Program-made: the position numbers and the translations under genes | Origin: DASXBA01 sp046729895 | GTDB taxonomy: Bacteria > Actinomycetota > Thermoleophilia > Solirubrobacterales > Thermoleophilaceae | Length of the DNA: 16,201 nt | Direction of reading: 5' to 3' | NCBI GenBank assembly: GCA_046729895.1 | Contig: JBKPHP010000148.1 | Location: 1 to 16,201, forward strand | Notes under the pieces: model-generated | Told to the model about the DNA's origin: nothing | The model's database searches: none | Seen by the model: the letters and a program-made list of their open reading frames with translations, nothing else | Shown here: positions 7,406 to 13,626 of the stretch, piece after piece | Layout of the letters: each line of letters opens with the position of its first letter | Numbering within the stretch: the first letter of the stretch is position 1

Positions 7406-7450
7406 GCGACGGCGGCGGGCCGCAGCGAGCGGGCGCCGGAGTAAGGTGGC

Positions 7451-7491
7451 CGCCGCACGCCGCTAGCGAGTCCGGCGTACCTGGTGCGGCG
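7451..7491. terminator. Nested hairpin between convergent genes, possible bidirectional terminator
   Basis: CGCCGCAC (7451-7458) pairs perfectly with GTGCGGCG (7484-7491), enclosing a smaller GCCG/CGGC stem (7459-7462 with 7473-7476). It lies in the 86-bp gap between the glycosyltransferase stop and the hydrolase stop. There is no U-tract. Its location favours transcription termination, but the high GC makes such stems common. Confidence 0.3.
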
Positions 7492-8718
7492 CTAGCCTGG
7501 CGGCGCCGGCGGCAGTGAGATCGCGCGCCCCGGGCGCTTGACCTTGCGCTGATGGGCCCTGTACCAGCGCACGAGCGTGTTGTACTGCGGGTACTTCCTC
7601 CCGCTCGTGGTCAGCAACGCGAGGTTGAAGTAGGCGGATGTGGACCCCGGCGGCGGGGCCGCAATCAGGTACTGGAGGTTCGACTTCACCCGCCGGTTCT
7701 TCAGCGCGATGTTCCAGCCCTGGTACAGGTACTTGGTGCGCTTGCGCCTGGAGAGGGCGCGGGGCCCCGTAGCGAAGTAGCCGTACTCCGTCAGGAAGAG
7801 GGGAATCCGCCCGCGGCCGTTCTTGCGCAGAGCGCGGCTGCGGGAGAAGCGGTCCAGGGCCCGGGTCAGGTTGCCCAGGGTGCCCATCGTCGCGTTGTCC
7901 TTGCCCCGGTAGCGGAAGTTGGCACTGTGCGCGAAGTCGTACGGGTGGTGGGCGTAGCCGTCGGTCTTGAGCTTGGGGCAGCTGCGCCTGCGCTTCCCGC
8001 GCTTGCTCACGCAGAGAACCTTGCGAAGCCAGGCGATCGGATTCGTTGCGAAGCCGCGGCGCCCGTACGGCGAGGTCTCGCCGAACAGCACCTTGGCCCC
8101 CGGTGCACCTGCCTTGACTGCGGCGTAGCCGCGCCGGTACAGGTTGCGGTAGATCGACGGCGATGAGCCCATGGGCGACAGCCAGGGCCTGAGGTTGCCC
8201 TCGTTCCAGATGCTGAAGCGATCGACCCTTCCGCGGAAGTGCCTGGCGGCGATGCCCGCCCACTCGGCGAAGGCCGTTGTGTTGGGCCTGAACGGGCCAA
8301 CCCGCCCGTTCCCCGTCGCCCAGGCTGGCGCTGGACCCGTGAGCGAGACGTGGACGCGCATGCCGAACCTCGCTGCCGCGTCGATCGCGGAATCGACGAG
8401 CTGGAACTCGTAGCGGAGTCCAGGCGGCCGGGTCGTCGCGTCGCGCGGCCCCGGCGGGAGGGTGAAGGCCCAGTTGACGTTGATGCGCAGTCGGGTCACG
8501 CCGAAAGCTCGGGCCAGCCGGAGCGCCCTGTCCCGGCTGAACCCGTACTGCTCGTATGACTGGGTGACGAACACGGCATCGTCCTGCAGCACGATCTCCA
8601 TGCCGCGGGCCGCGTGAGCGTCCGTGGCGCGCAGTCCGGAGACGATCGCGATCAGCACGAGCGCCACGACAAGCGCGACGCCTGCACGAAACAGCTGGAA
8701 ACGAGGGGACAGGCTCAA
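7492..8718 (-). CDS. Secreted clan-A glycoside hydrolase-like protein (paralogue 2)
   Basis: 408 aa from a TTG at 8718. The start is chosen because AGGAGGAG lies exactly six bases upstream (8725-8732). The longer GTG start at 8799 would overlap the preceding gene by 59 bases and put 27 hydrophilic residues before the signal sequence. Residues 5-36 are a signal peptide ending TDAHA. The rest resembles a GH-A clan TIM barrel (GH5/GH39-like): FSIWNEGNLRPWL places the acid/base at N172-E173, YAHHPYDF lies at 255-262, and LFLTEYGYFAT places the nucleophile at E311. Residues 236-247 form a Cys-bounded basic loop. The protein is very Arg/Lys-rich. The substrate is unknown; activity on extracellular polysaccharide is inferred. 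It follows paralogue 1 by 22 bases, so the two are almost certainly one operon. Confidence 0.87.
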   Translation of the reverse strand: MSLSPRFQLFRAGVALVVALVLIAIVSGLRATDAHAARGMEIVLQDDAVFVTQSYEQYGFSRDRALRLARAFGVTRLRINVNWAFTLPPGPRDATTRPPGLRYEFQLVDSAIDAAARFGMRVHVSLTGPAPAWATGNGRVGPFRPNTTAFAEWAGIAARHFRGRVDRFSIWNEGNLRPWLSPMGSSPSIYRNLYRRGYAAVKAGAPGAKVLFGETSPYGRRGFATNPIAWLRKVLCVSKRGKRRRSCPKLKTDGYAHHPYDFAHSANFRYRGKDNATMGTLGNLTRALDRFSRSRALRKNGRGRIPLFLTEYGYFATGPRALSRRKRTKYLYQGWNIALKNRRVKSNLQYLIAAPPPGSTSAYFNLALLTTSGRKYPQYNTLVRWYRAHQRKVKRPGRAISLPPAPPG

Positions 8719-8724
8719 GGGAGA

Positions 8725-8732
8725 CTCCTCCT
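8725..8732 (-). promoter_or_regulatory. Strong ribosome binding site fixing the TTG start at 8718
   Basis: AGGAGGAG on the minus strand, six bases before TTG, is one of the best Shine-Dalgarno matches in the window. It decides the start of paralogue 2 and removes the apparent 59-base overlap with paralogue 1. Confidence 0.8.
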
Positions 8733-8740
8733 GGGCGGGG

Positions 8741-10165
8741 TCAGCGCCGGGCCGGGCGCTTCGTTCGAGAGTAGCTGCCGATGGTGATGCGGTAGACACG
8801 TCGACCGGGGGCGGACACGCGGAACAACTTGCGGAAGTAACCGGCGGCGTTCAGCGTCGCCGTACCCAGCTGGCGATAGCTGCCGCCGCGCTTGCGGCTG
8901 AAGATGGTCGCGGTGGAGCCGGGCGAGAAGCGGAGTCCGCCGAACACCTCGGCAGAGCGCCCCAGGGCTCGCACGAACGCGGGCATGCGGAAGGCGTCGT
9001 AGACCCCGGGCTTGGGCGTGCCGTTCGCGAAGCGGAGGCCCTGCTGGAAGCCCGCCCAGCGCGTGAAGACGCTGCCCGAGCCCGCGGCGTCGTCGACCAG
9101 CGTGTACTGGTCGTAGCTGCGCACGCGACCGCTGCGGAAGGCGATCCACTCGCTTTCGTCGAGGTAGCCGGGCACGCGCCGGATCGAGTACTGGAACGGG
9201 TCCGGCGGATTGGTCTGGAAGCCGAACTCGGTGATCCAGATCGGCGTGCGACGCGGCAGCTTGCGGCGGGCGGCGAGCCTGCTCAGCACGCGCGACAGGC
9301 GACCGAGAGTGGTGATCGAGGCCTCGTCGCGCCCGGGCCGCTTCCGCAATCCGCCGCGTGGCGTATACGGATGGTAGGCGAGGCCGGAGGTGGGGATCCG
9401 CGTGACGCGCTTGCAGCCGCGGGCCTTAGCCGCGCGGCCGCGGTATTGACGGTAGCGGCTGTTGAGGCACACCATCTCGCGCAGGAAGGTGAGCGGCGGG
9501 ATCTTCTTCGCCGAGCCACGGCCGAGCGGCATGAGCTCGCCGAGCAGGAGCGTGTCGCCTCCGTGCCCGGAGTCGCTAAGGCCCCTGTGGAAGCCGAGGT
9601 ACAGGTTGCGATAGAGCGAGGGGGCGATCGGCACACCGTGCCTGCCCCGCTGCGGCTGGAGCCAGCTCGACAGGTTCGCCTCGTTCCAGGCGGACCAGAT
9701 GTGCACCTGCGGGAAGTGGCGACCGGCGGCCTGCGAGAAGAGGCGGAACTCCCGGGCGCTGGGGCGGTAGGTCCCGTTGTGACTGCGGGTCTTCTTGCGA
9801 ATCGCCCAGTCCGGAGCGCGTCCCCCGAGGGAGAGAAAGGGCTGCATGCCCCGCGCGAGTGCTCCGCTCACGATGGCGTCGTAGGCGCTCCAGCTGTAGT
9901 TCGAGGGATTGGCGCCGTCGAAGCCCGCCGGCTTGCTCGGCCCCGGGGCAATCTCGTTCCAGTACACCTGCACCTTCACGACGTCGGCACCCAGCGCCTT
10001 CATCTCGTTGAGGGTGGCTGTCCGTGTGGAAGAGTCGCTCCGGTAGAGGTGGGCGTCATCCTGCATGACCAGGAGCTGGCGGCTGCTCGCGGACGCGTGG
10101 CCGGGCAGGCCGACCAACGCCACGGCGGCGCATAGGAAAACGGTGGAGAACGTCGCTCGTCTCAT
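8741..10165 (-). CDS. Secreted clan-A glycoside hydrolase-like protein with C-terminal extension (paralogue 1)
   Basis: 474 aa. The signal peptide MRRATFSTVFLCAAVALVGL continues to a likely cleavage near GHASA (residue 26). The barrel region shares order and motifs with paralogue 2: LVMQDDAHLY (32-41), WSAWNEANLSSWLQP with N161-E162 as putative acid/base, SLYRNLY (183-189), LLLGELMPLGRG (206-217), LAYHPY (262-267), TTLGRLSRVL (285-294) and IWITEFGFQTNP with putative nucleophile E313. A Cys pair (C233, C251) brackets an Arg-rich loop. Residues about 405-474 add a beta-rich region (SPGSTATIFSRKRGG...YRITIGSYS) absent from paralogue 2, perhaps a carbohydrate-binding or FnIII-like module. The start is ATG without a good Shine-Dalgarno. 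It is first in a two-gene operon and divergent from the DUF6458-like gene. GH-like fold is well supported; family and substrate are not. Confidence 0.87.
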   Translation of the reverse strand: MRRATFSTVFLCAAVALVGLPGHASASSRQLLVMQDDAHLYRSDSSTRTATLNEMKALGADVVKVQVYWNEIAPGPSKPAGFDGANPSNYSWSAYDAIVSGALARGMQPFLSLGGRAPDWAIRKKTRSHNGTYRPSAREFRLFSQAAGRHFPQVHIWSAWNEANLSSWLQPQRGRHGVPIAPSLYRNLYLGFHRGLSDSGHGGDTLLLGELMPLGRGSAKKIPPLTFLREMVCLNSRYRQYRGRAAKARGCKRVTRIPTSGLAYHPYTPRGGLRKRPGRDEASITTLGRLSRVLSRLAARRKLPRRTPIWITEFGFQTNPPDPFQYSIRRVPGYLDESEWIAFRSGRVRSYDQYTLVDDAAGSGSVFTRWAGFQQGLRFANGTPKPGVYDAFRMPAFVRALGRSAEVFGGLRFSPGSTATIFSRKRGGSYRQLGTATLNAAGYFRKLFRVSAPGRRVYRITIGSYSRTKRPARR

Positions 10166-10300
10166 CGTCGAACGCGACTAGAAACAGAGCGGGCAGCCGG
10201 AGTTGCGGTGCCCACCCGTCGACGCCGCGCGCGCCTCCCTGTAAGCGCGGCGGCGGAGAATACCTAGCAGATCGCCTGTTTCCCGCCCGCCCGCCCCGGC

Positions 10301-10306
10301 TACGAT
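10301..10306 (+). promoter_or_regulatory. -10 element placing transcription start at the DUF6458-like ATG
   Basis: TACGAT ends eight bases before the ATG at 10315. A start seven to nine bases downstream of this hexamer falls on or next to the ATG. No Shine-Dalgarno is present, so a leaderless or nearly leaderless mRNA is predicted. No clear -35 is visible. Confidence 0.4.
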
Positions 10307-10314
10307 CCCCCGAG

Positions 10315-10512
10315 ATGGGGATAGGGATGTCCATCTTCCTGATCGCCGTGGGGGCGATCCTGCGCTACGCGGTCACGATCACCGTCTCCGGGGTGGAGCT
10401 CCAGACCGTGGGGTTGATCCTGATGATCGTGGGCATCATCGGGCTGGTGATTTCGCTCGCGGTCGAGTTCATGGGCGGCGGGCCCCGCGACGAATACTCC
10501 CGGCGTCCCTAG
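10315..10512 (+). CDS. DUF6458-like two-helix small membrane protein
   Basis: 65 aa. MGIGMSIFLIAVGAILRYAV opens the first membrane helix; TVGLILMIVGIIGLVISLAV (31-50) is the second, followed by a short charged tail GGGPRDEYSRRP. The GIG-SIFLIAVGAIL...TVGLILMIVGIIGL pattern matches the small actinobacterial DUF6458 family, whose function is unknown. There is no Shine-Dalgarno; translation is probably leaderless. It ends 23 bases before the TPP riboswitch. The riboswitch probably has its own -10 overlapping the start of that gap, so this gene is likely a separate transcript, though read-through into the thiamine operon is possible. Confidence 0.85.
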   Translation: MGIGMSIFLIAVGAILRYAVTITVSGVELQTVGLILMIVGIIGLVISLAVEFMGGGPRDEYSRRP

Positions 10513-10522
10513 CTCTGCGGGC

Positions 10523-10528
10523 TACCAT
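10523..10528 (+). promoter_or_regulatory. -10 element for the TPP riboswitch / thiO operon
   Basis: TACCAT at 10523-10528 would start RNA near 10535, just before the riboswitch begins. The same hexamer occurs upstream of argF. The expected -35 position falls inside the DUF6458-like gene and shows no TTGACA-like sequence. Tentative. Confidence 0.35.
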
Positions 10529-10535
10529 CTAGGAG

Positions 10536-10622
10536 AACGGGAGCTCGGAGGCACCGGGCTGAGAGGGCGGCTGTGCGCCGCCGACCGTGGAACCTGATCC
10601 GGGTAATGCCGGCGCGAGGAAG
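10536..10622 (+). ncRNA. TPP riboswitch (THI element)
   Basis: Conserved pieces appear in the correct order. The GCTCGG/CCGGGC stem (10543-10548 with 10554-10559) leads into the invariant CTGAGAG (10559-10565). An optional extra hairpin GGCGGC-TGTGC-GCCGCC follows (10566-10582). Then come GAACCTGATC (10590-10599), the CCGG/CCGG stem around GTAATG (10599-10612), and the terminal GCGCGAGGAAG. The CTGAGA and CCTGATC-N-TAATGCC blocks bind the pyrimidine and pyrophosphate sides of thiamine pyrophosphate. The 3' GAGGAAGG is also the only Shine-Dalgarno for thiO, so ligand binding should hide it, giving translational control. No intrinsic terminator is seen between the aptamer and thiO. Confidence 0.95.
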
Positions 10623-10631
10623 GTGAGCGTT

Positions 10632-11726
10632 TTGCAGGAGAAGAGCTACGACGCCGTTTTCGTCGGCGCGGGCCTTATTGGTCTCTCCTGCGCCTGGAGG
10701 GCGGCGCAGCGCGGGCTGTCGGTCATCGTGCTCGACCGCTCCTGGCCCGGCGCAGGCTCCTCGGGGGTGGCGGCGGGAATGCTCGCGCCGGTCACCGAGG
10801 CGGCGTTCGGCGAGGAGGAGCTGCTGCGCTCGAACCTCGACTCGCGGGCGCGCTGGCCCGGCTTCGCGGCGGAGCTGGAGGAGCGCGCCGGGATGGCCAC
10901 GCACTACCGGGACTCGGGCGCGCTGGTGGTTGCCGCCGACCGCGACGACGCCGAGGAGCTGCGCAGGCTGCACGCCTTTCAGCGCTCGCTCGGCCTCGAG
11001 GCCGAGTGGCTGGGCCCCCGCGACTGCCGGCGGCTCGAGCCCGGTCTTGCGCCCCGCATCGGCGGGGGGATCTTGGCGCCGCAGGACGGCCACGTGGACC
11101 CCCAGGCGGTGGTGCGTGCGCTCGTCGCCGCGCTTCGCCAAGCGGGCGGCGAGATCCTCAGCGGTGCGGAGGTGGCCGCGGTCGAGTACGAGGACGGGCG
11201 AGTCACGGGGGTACGCACCACAGGCGGCTCCGCGGTGGCCGCCGGGGCCGTAGTCGTGACGGCCGGGGCCTGGAGCCCGGCGCTCGCCCCTGTGGGCGAG
11301 GGCCCGCCCGTGCGTCCGGTCAAGGGTCAGATCCTGGAGCTGCGGGCGCGCGGCGGGATGCCGGACCCGTTCCGGCGGATCGTCCGGACCCCGCGCTGCT
11401 ACCTGCTGGCGCGAGGCGACGGGCGCGTGGTGCTGGGGGCCACCGTCGAGGAGCAGGGCTTCGACACGTCCGTGACCGCCGACGGCGTGTACCGCCTGCT
11501 GGAGGCGGCCTGGGAGGTGCTGCCCGACGTCGGCGAGCTGGAGCTCGTGGAGGCGCGCGCGGGTCTCCGACCCGGGACACCTGACAACGCTCCCCTGGTT
11601 GGCCCGGGCGAGCTCGACGGACTCTGGTGGGCCACGGGGCACTACCGCAACGGCGTTCTGCTTGCCCCGCTCACCGCGGAGCGCGTGGCGTCGAGCCTCG
11701 CCGGCGTGGCCGAGGTGGCGGGATGA
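10632..11726 (+). CDS. thiO: Glycine oxidase ThiO
   Basis: 364 aa from a TTG at 10632. ThiO is an FAD-dependent amine oxidase that converts glycine to the imine (dehydroglycine) used for thiazole synthesis. Motifs: VGAGLIGLSCAW (FAD Rossmann, 11-22), GSSGVAAGMLAP (42-53), GHVDP (153-157), KGQILELR (231-238), VVLGATVEEQGFD (266-278), AGLRPGTPDNAPLVG (310-324, R313) and ATGHYRNGVLLAP (334-346, R339). Start: the frame opens at a GTG (10587) inside the riboswitch, which is not credible. GTG 10623 lies directly on the Shine-Dalgarno. TTG 10632 sits eight bases after GAGGAAGG and gives a normal N-terminus, so it is preferred. Its stop overlaps thiS as ATGA, showing translational coupling. It is the first gene of the riboswitch-controlled operon. 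Confidence 0.94.
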   Translation: MQEKSYDAVFVGAGLIGLSCAWRAAQRGLSVIVLDRSWPGAGSSGVAAGMLAPVTEAAFGEEELLRSNLDSRARWPGFAAELEERAGMATHYRDSGALVVAADRDDAEELRRLHAFQRSLGLEAEWLGPRDCRRLEPGLAPRIGGGILAPQDGHVDPQAVVRALVAALRQAGGEILSGAEVAAVEYEDGRVTGVRTTGGSAVAAGAVVVTAGAWSPALAPVGEGPPVRPVKGQILELRARGGMPDPFRRIVRTPRCYLLARGDGRVVLGATVEEQGFDTSVTADGVYRLLEAAWEVLPDVGELELVEARAGLRPGTPDNAPLVGPGELDGLWWATGHYRNGVLLAPLTAERVASSLAGVAEVAG

Positions 11727-11932
11727 GCGACGTGCTCCTCAACGGCAAGCGATGGGAGCTGCCGCGGGGCGCGACGGTCGAGACCGCCGTGCTCGAGGCC
11801 GGCCTCGAGCCGGAGGGGCGCGGTGTGGCGGTGGCGGTGGACGGCGAGGTCGTCCCGCACGGCGCTTGGTCGGAGACCGCGCTTCGAGACGGACAGCAGG
11901 TCGAAGTCCTGCACGCGGTGCAGGGAGGGTAG
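11723..11932 (+). CDS. thiS: Thiazole synthase sulfur carrier ThiS
   Basis: 69 aa ubiquitin-like sulfur carrier. It begins MSDVLLNGKRWELPRGATVE and ends EVLHAVQGG; the C-terminal Gly-Gly is the residue pair adenylated and thiocarboxylated to donate sulfur to ThiG. Length and the NG...P.G..T..LL-type pattern fit ThiS. The ATG overlaps the thiO stop (ATGA), and thiG starts five bases after the thiS stop, so the three are translationally linked. The expected adenylyltransferase (ThiF/MoeB-type) is not in the window. Confidence 0.95.
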   Translation: MSDVLLNGKRWELPRGATVETAVLEAGLEPEGRGVAVAVDGEVVPHGAWSETALRDGQQVEVLHAVQGG

Positions 11933-11936
11933 GCGC

Positions 11937-12722
11937 ATGGGGCTCGAGATAGCGGGGCGCAGCTTCGACTCCCGCCTGGTCATGGGCACCGGCGGCTTCC
12001 GCAACCTCGAGGTCATGGCGCAGGCCGTGGAGGCCTCGGGCGCCGACGTGGCCACGGTTGCGATGAGGCGCGTGGAGCCCGCCGGCCGTGGCTCGATCCT
12101 GGAGGTGCTGGAGGGGGCCGGCTGCTTCGTGCTGCCCAACACGGCCGGCTGCTTCACGGCCCGCGACGCGGTGACCACCGCTCGGCTCGCCAGCGAGGCG
12201 CTCAAGACCGACTGGGTCAAGCTAGAGGTGATCGGGGACGACCGCACCCTGATGCCCGAGCCGGCCGACCTGTTGGAGGCCGCCGAGACGCTCGTGGCCG
12301 ACGGCTTCACGGTCCTTCCGTACACGAACGACGATCCTGTGCTCGCCCGCCGCCTGGAGGATTCGGGGTGTGCCGCTGTGATGCCCCTCGGCTCGCCGAT
12401 CGGGAGCGGCATGGGGATTAACAACCCGTACAACCTGCGGCTGATCGTCGAGCACGCCCGGGTGCCAGTGATCCTCGACGCCGGCGTCGGCACGGCCTCC
12501 GACGCGGCCATGGCGATGGAGATCGGCTGCGACGGGGTGCTGCTCGCCAGCTCGGTGTCCCGCGCCCAGGACCCGCCCGCGATGGCGCGGGCGATGCGAC
12601 TGGCGGTTGAGGCCGGCTTCGAGGCGCGCAGCGCAGGGCGCATCCCACGGCGTCTGTACGCCGAGGCCTCCTCGCCCACCGAGGGTCTCCCGGAGCTGGA
12701 CGTCACGTGGCCCCCGAGCTAG
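11937..12722 (+). CDS. thiG: Thiazole synthase ThiG
   Basis: 261 aa TIM-barrel enzyme that builds the thiazole phosphate from deoxyxylulose-5-phosphate, dehydroglycine and ThiS thiocarboxylate. Key positions: VMGTGGF (15-21), ATVAMRRVEP (39-48), LPNTAGC (66-72), DWVKLEVIGD (92-101) with Schiff-base lysine K95 and E97, LGSPIGSGMGINNP (151-164) and LDAGVGTASDAA (180-191) with D181. These correspond to K96, E98 and D182 of the Bacillus subtilis enzyme. The frame continues upstream into thiS, but the ATG at 11937, preceded by GGGAGGGTAGG, is the sensible start. The 3' end overlaps the SnoaL-like gene by 16 bases. Confidence 0.95.
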   Translation: MGLEIAGRSFDSRLVMGTGGFRNLEVMAQAVEASGADVATVAMRRVEPAGRGSILEVLEGAGCFVLPNTAGCFTARDAVTTARLASEALKTDWVKLEVIGDDRTLMPEPADLLEAAETLVADGFTVLPYTNDDPVLARRLEDSGCAAVMPLGSPIGSGMGINNPYNLRLIVEHARVPVILDAGVGTASDAAMAMEIGCDGVLLASSVSRAQDPPAMARAMRLAVEAGFEARSAGRIPRRLYAEASSPTEGLPELDVTWPPS

Positions 12723-13204
12723 CGCGCTCGGAGCTCGACTCGCTCTCGCAGCGTTGGCGTCGGGCCTGGGCCGGCGAACTCGACTTCGGGGACTGCTGCA
12801 CGCCTGACGTCGGCTACGAGGACCCCGTGGCGGTCGCGCCACTCGCCGGGATCGAGGCGCTCGAGCGACACGCCGCCGGTCTGCGGGACACCCTGCCGGA
12901 CCTGAAGGTGGAGGCCAGCTCGTCGCCGCTCGCTCGTGGACCTCACGCCTGCCTCCCCTGGCGCCTCGCCGGTACACACCGAGGCGATACCAAGATCCTG
13001 CCGGCCACGGGTCGGTTCGTCGTCGTGCAGGGCTTGCACTACGTGGAGCTCGCCGACGGGCTCGTCCGTCGCGCGCGCGGTTTCTTCGACCTCTACGACG
13101 TGGCCACGCAGCTCGGTTTGCTCCCGGCCCGAGGCGGGGTGGGTGAAGCCGCGCTCCTGTTGCTGCGGGGCTTCGGGGTGCGCCGCCAGCCGCCGGCTAC
13201 TTGA
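12707..13204 (+). CDS. SnoaL-like / ester-cyclase-type NTF2-fold protein
   Basis: 165 aa. The pattern of an N-terminal helix (SLSQRWRRAWAGE), YEDPVAVAPLAGIEALERH (37-55), a central LPDLKVEA strand, RLAGTHRGD (86-94), and a terminal strand ending FFDLYDVATQLGLLP (126-140) matches SnoaL-like polyketide-cyclase/ester-cyclase family proteins with an NTF2-like cone fold. Such proteins bind small hydrophobic or heterocyclic ligands; many have no known activity. The start is GTG at 12707, overlapping thiG by 16 bases, with GGAG about 12 bases upstream. It is thus translationally coupled to thiG and under the TPP riboswitch, which suggests but does not prove a link to thiamine metabolism. An apolar tail (GGVGEAALLLLRGFGV) extends beyond the usual end. 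Its stop overlaps the convergent cupredoxin stop by eight bases. Confidence 0.82.
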   Translation: MAPELARSELDSLSQRWRRAWAGELDFGDCCTPDVGYEDPVAVAPLAGIEALERHAAGLRDTLPDLKVEASSSPLARGPHACLPWRLAGTHRGDTKILPATGRFVVVQGLHYVELADGLVRRARGFFDLYDVATQLGLLPARGGVGEAALLLLRGFGVRRQPPAT

Positions 13205-13604
13205 CGGTGACGGTTCCCTCCATCCCCGGATGGATGGTGCAGCGGTACTTGAAGGTGCCGGCCTTGTTAAAGGTGTGCGAGAAGGTGTCGCCGCCCGAGA
13301 GGCCGCCGGCGCTGCCCGACTTGAAGTCCGACCCCGTCACGTCGTGCCCGACGCTGTCGTCGTTGGTCCACTTCACAGTGCCGCCCTTCGCCACCGTGAC
13401 GCTCTTCGGGTTGAACTGAATGTTCTTCATCGCGACGGAGGCCGACTTGGCGCCCGTGCCGCCGCCTCCCCCCGCGGGCTGCTTCTGCTCCGACCCTCCG
13501 CCTCCGCCGCCTCCCCCACCGCCGCCGTTGTCGCCGCCTCCGCATCCGGCTGCGACCAGAGCGAGCGCGAGGCATGCGCAGAGCGGTGCCAGGAACTTGG
13601 TCAT
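13197..13604 (-). CDS. Plastocyanin-like cupredoxin lipoprotein
   Basis: 135 aa. The lipoprotein signal peptide ends LVAAGC (lipidated Cys21), so the protein should be tethered to the outer face of the membrane. A Gly-rich linker (22-51, including 11 consecutive Gly) separates the anchor from a single cupredoxin domain (53-135). Type 1 copper ligands are in place: H87 in VGHDV, then C122, H125 and M128 in YRCTIHPGM. It probably shuttles electrons or handles copper; the redox partner is not in the window. GGGGAGG about nine bases before the ATG supports the start. It lies 39 bases downstream of argF on the same strand. Its end overlaps the SnoaL-like gene tail to tail. Confidence 0.93.
   Translation of the reverse strand: MTKFLAPLCACLALALVAAGCGGGDNGGGGGGGGGGGSEQKQPAGGGGGTGAKSASVAMKNIQFNPKSVTVAKGGTVKWTNDDSVGHDVTGSDFKSGSAGGLSGGDTFSHTFNKAGTFKYRCTIHPGMEGTVTVK
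13494..13526 (-). repeat. Glycine-codon microsatellite in the cupredoxin linker
   Basis: Eleven consecutive GGN codons encode residues 27-37 of the cupredoxin lipoprotein. The imperfect CCN/GGN triplet run is a potential replication-slippage tract that would change only linker length. Confidence 0.7.
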
Positions 13605-13626
13605 CTCGGTTGACCTCCCCTCGGGC

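Noticed and set aside
8624..10135. Long plus-strand open frame (about 500 codons) opposite the two hydrolase-like genes
   Set aside because: It spans the junction of two real minus-strand genes and its product is compositionally biased without motifs; a shadow frame.
10587..10622. ThiO starting at the GTG inside the TPP riboswitch
   Set aside because: The codons would be the conserved aptamer core, and the ribosome binding site lies downstream of this GTG.
10509..11642. Long minus-strand open frame opposite the TPP riboswitch and thiO
   Set aside because: ThiO on the plus strand is intact and preceded by a canonical riboswitch; the antisense product has no domain character.
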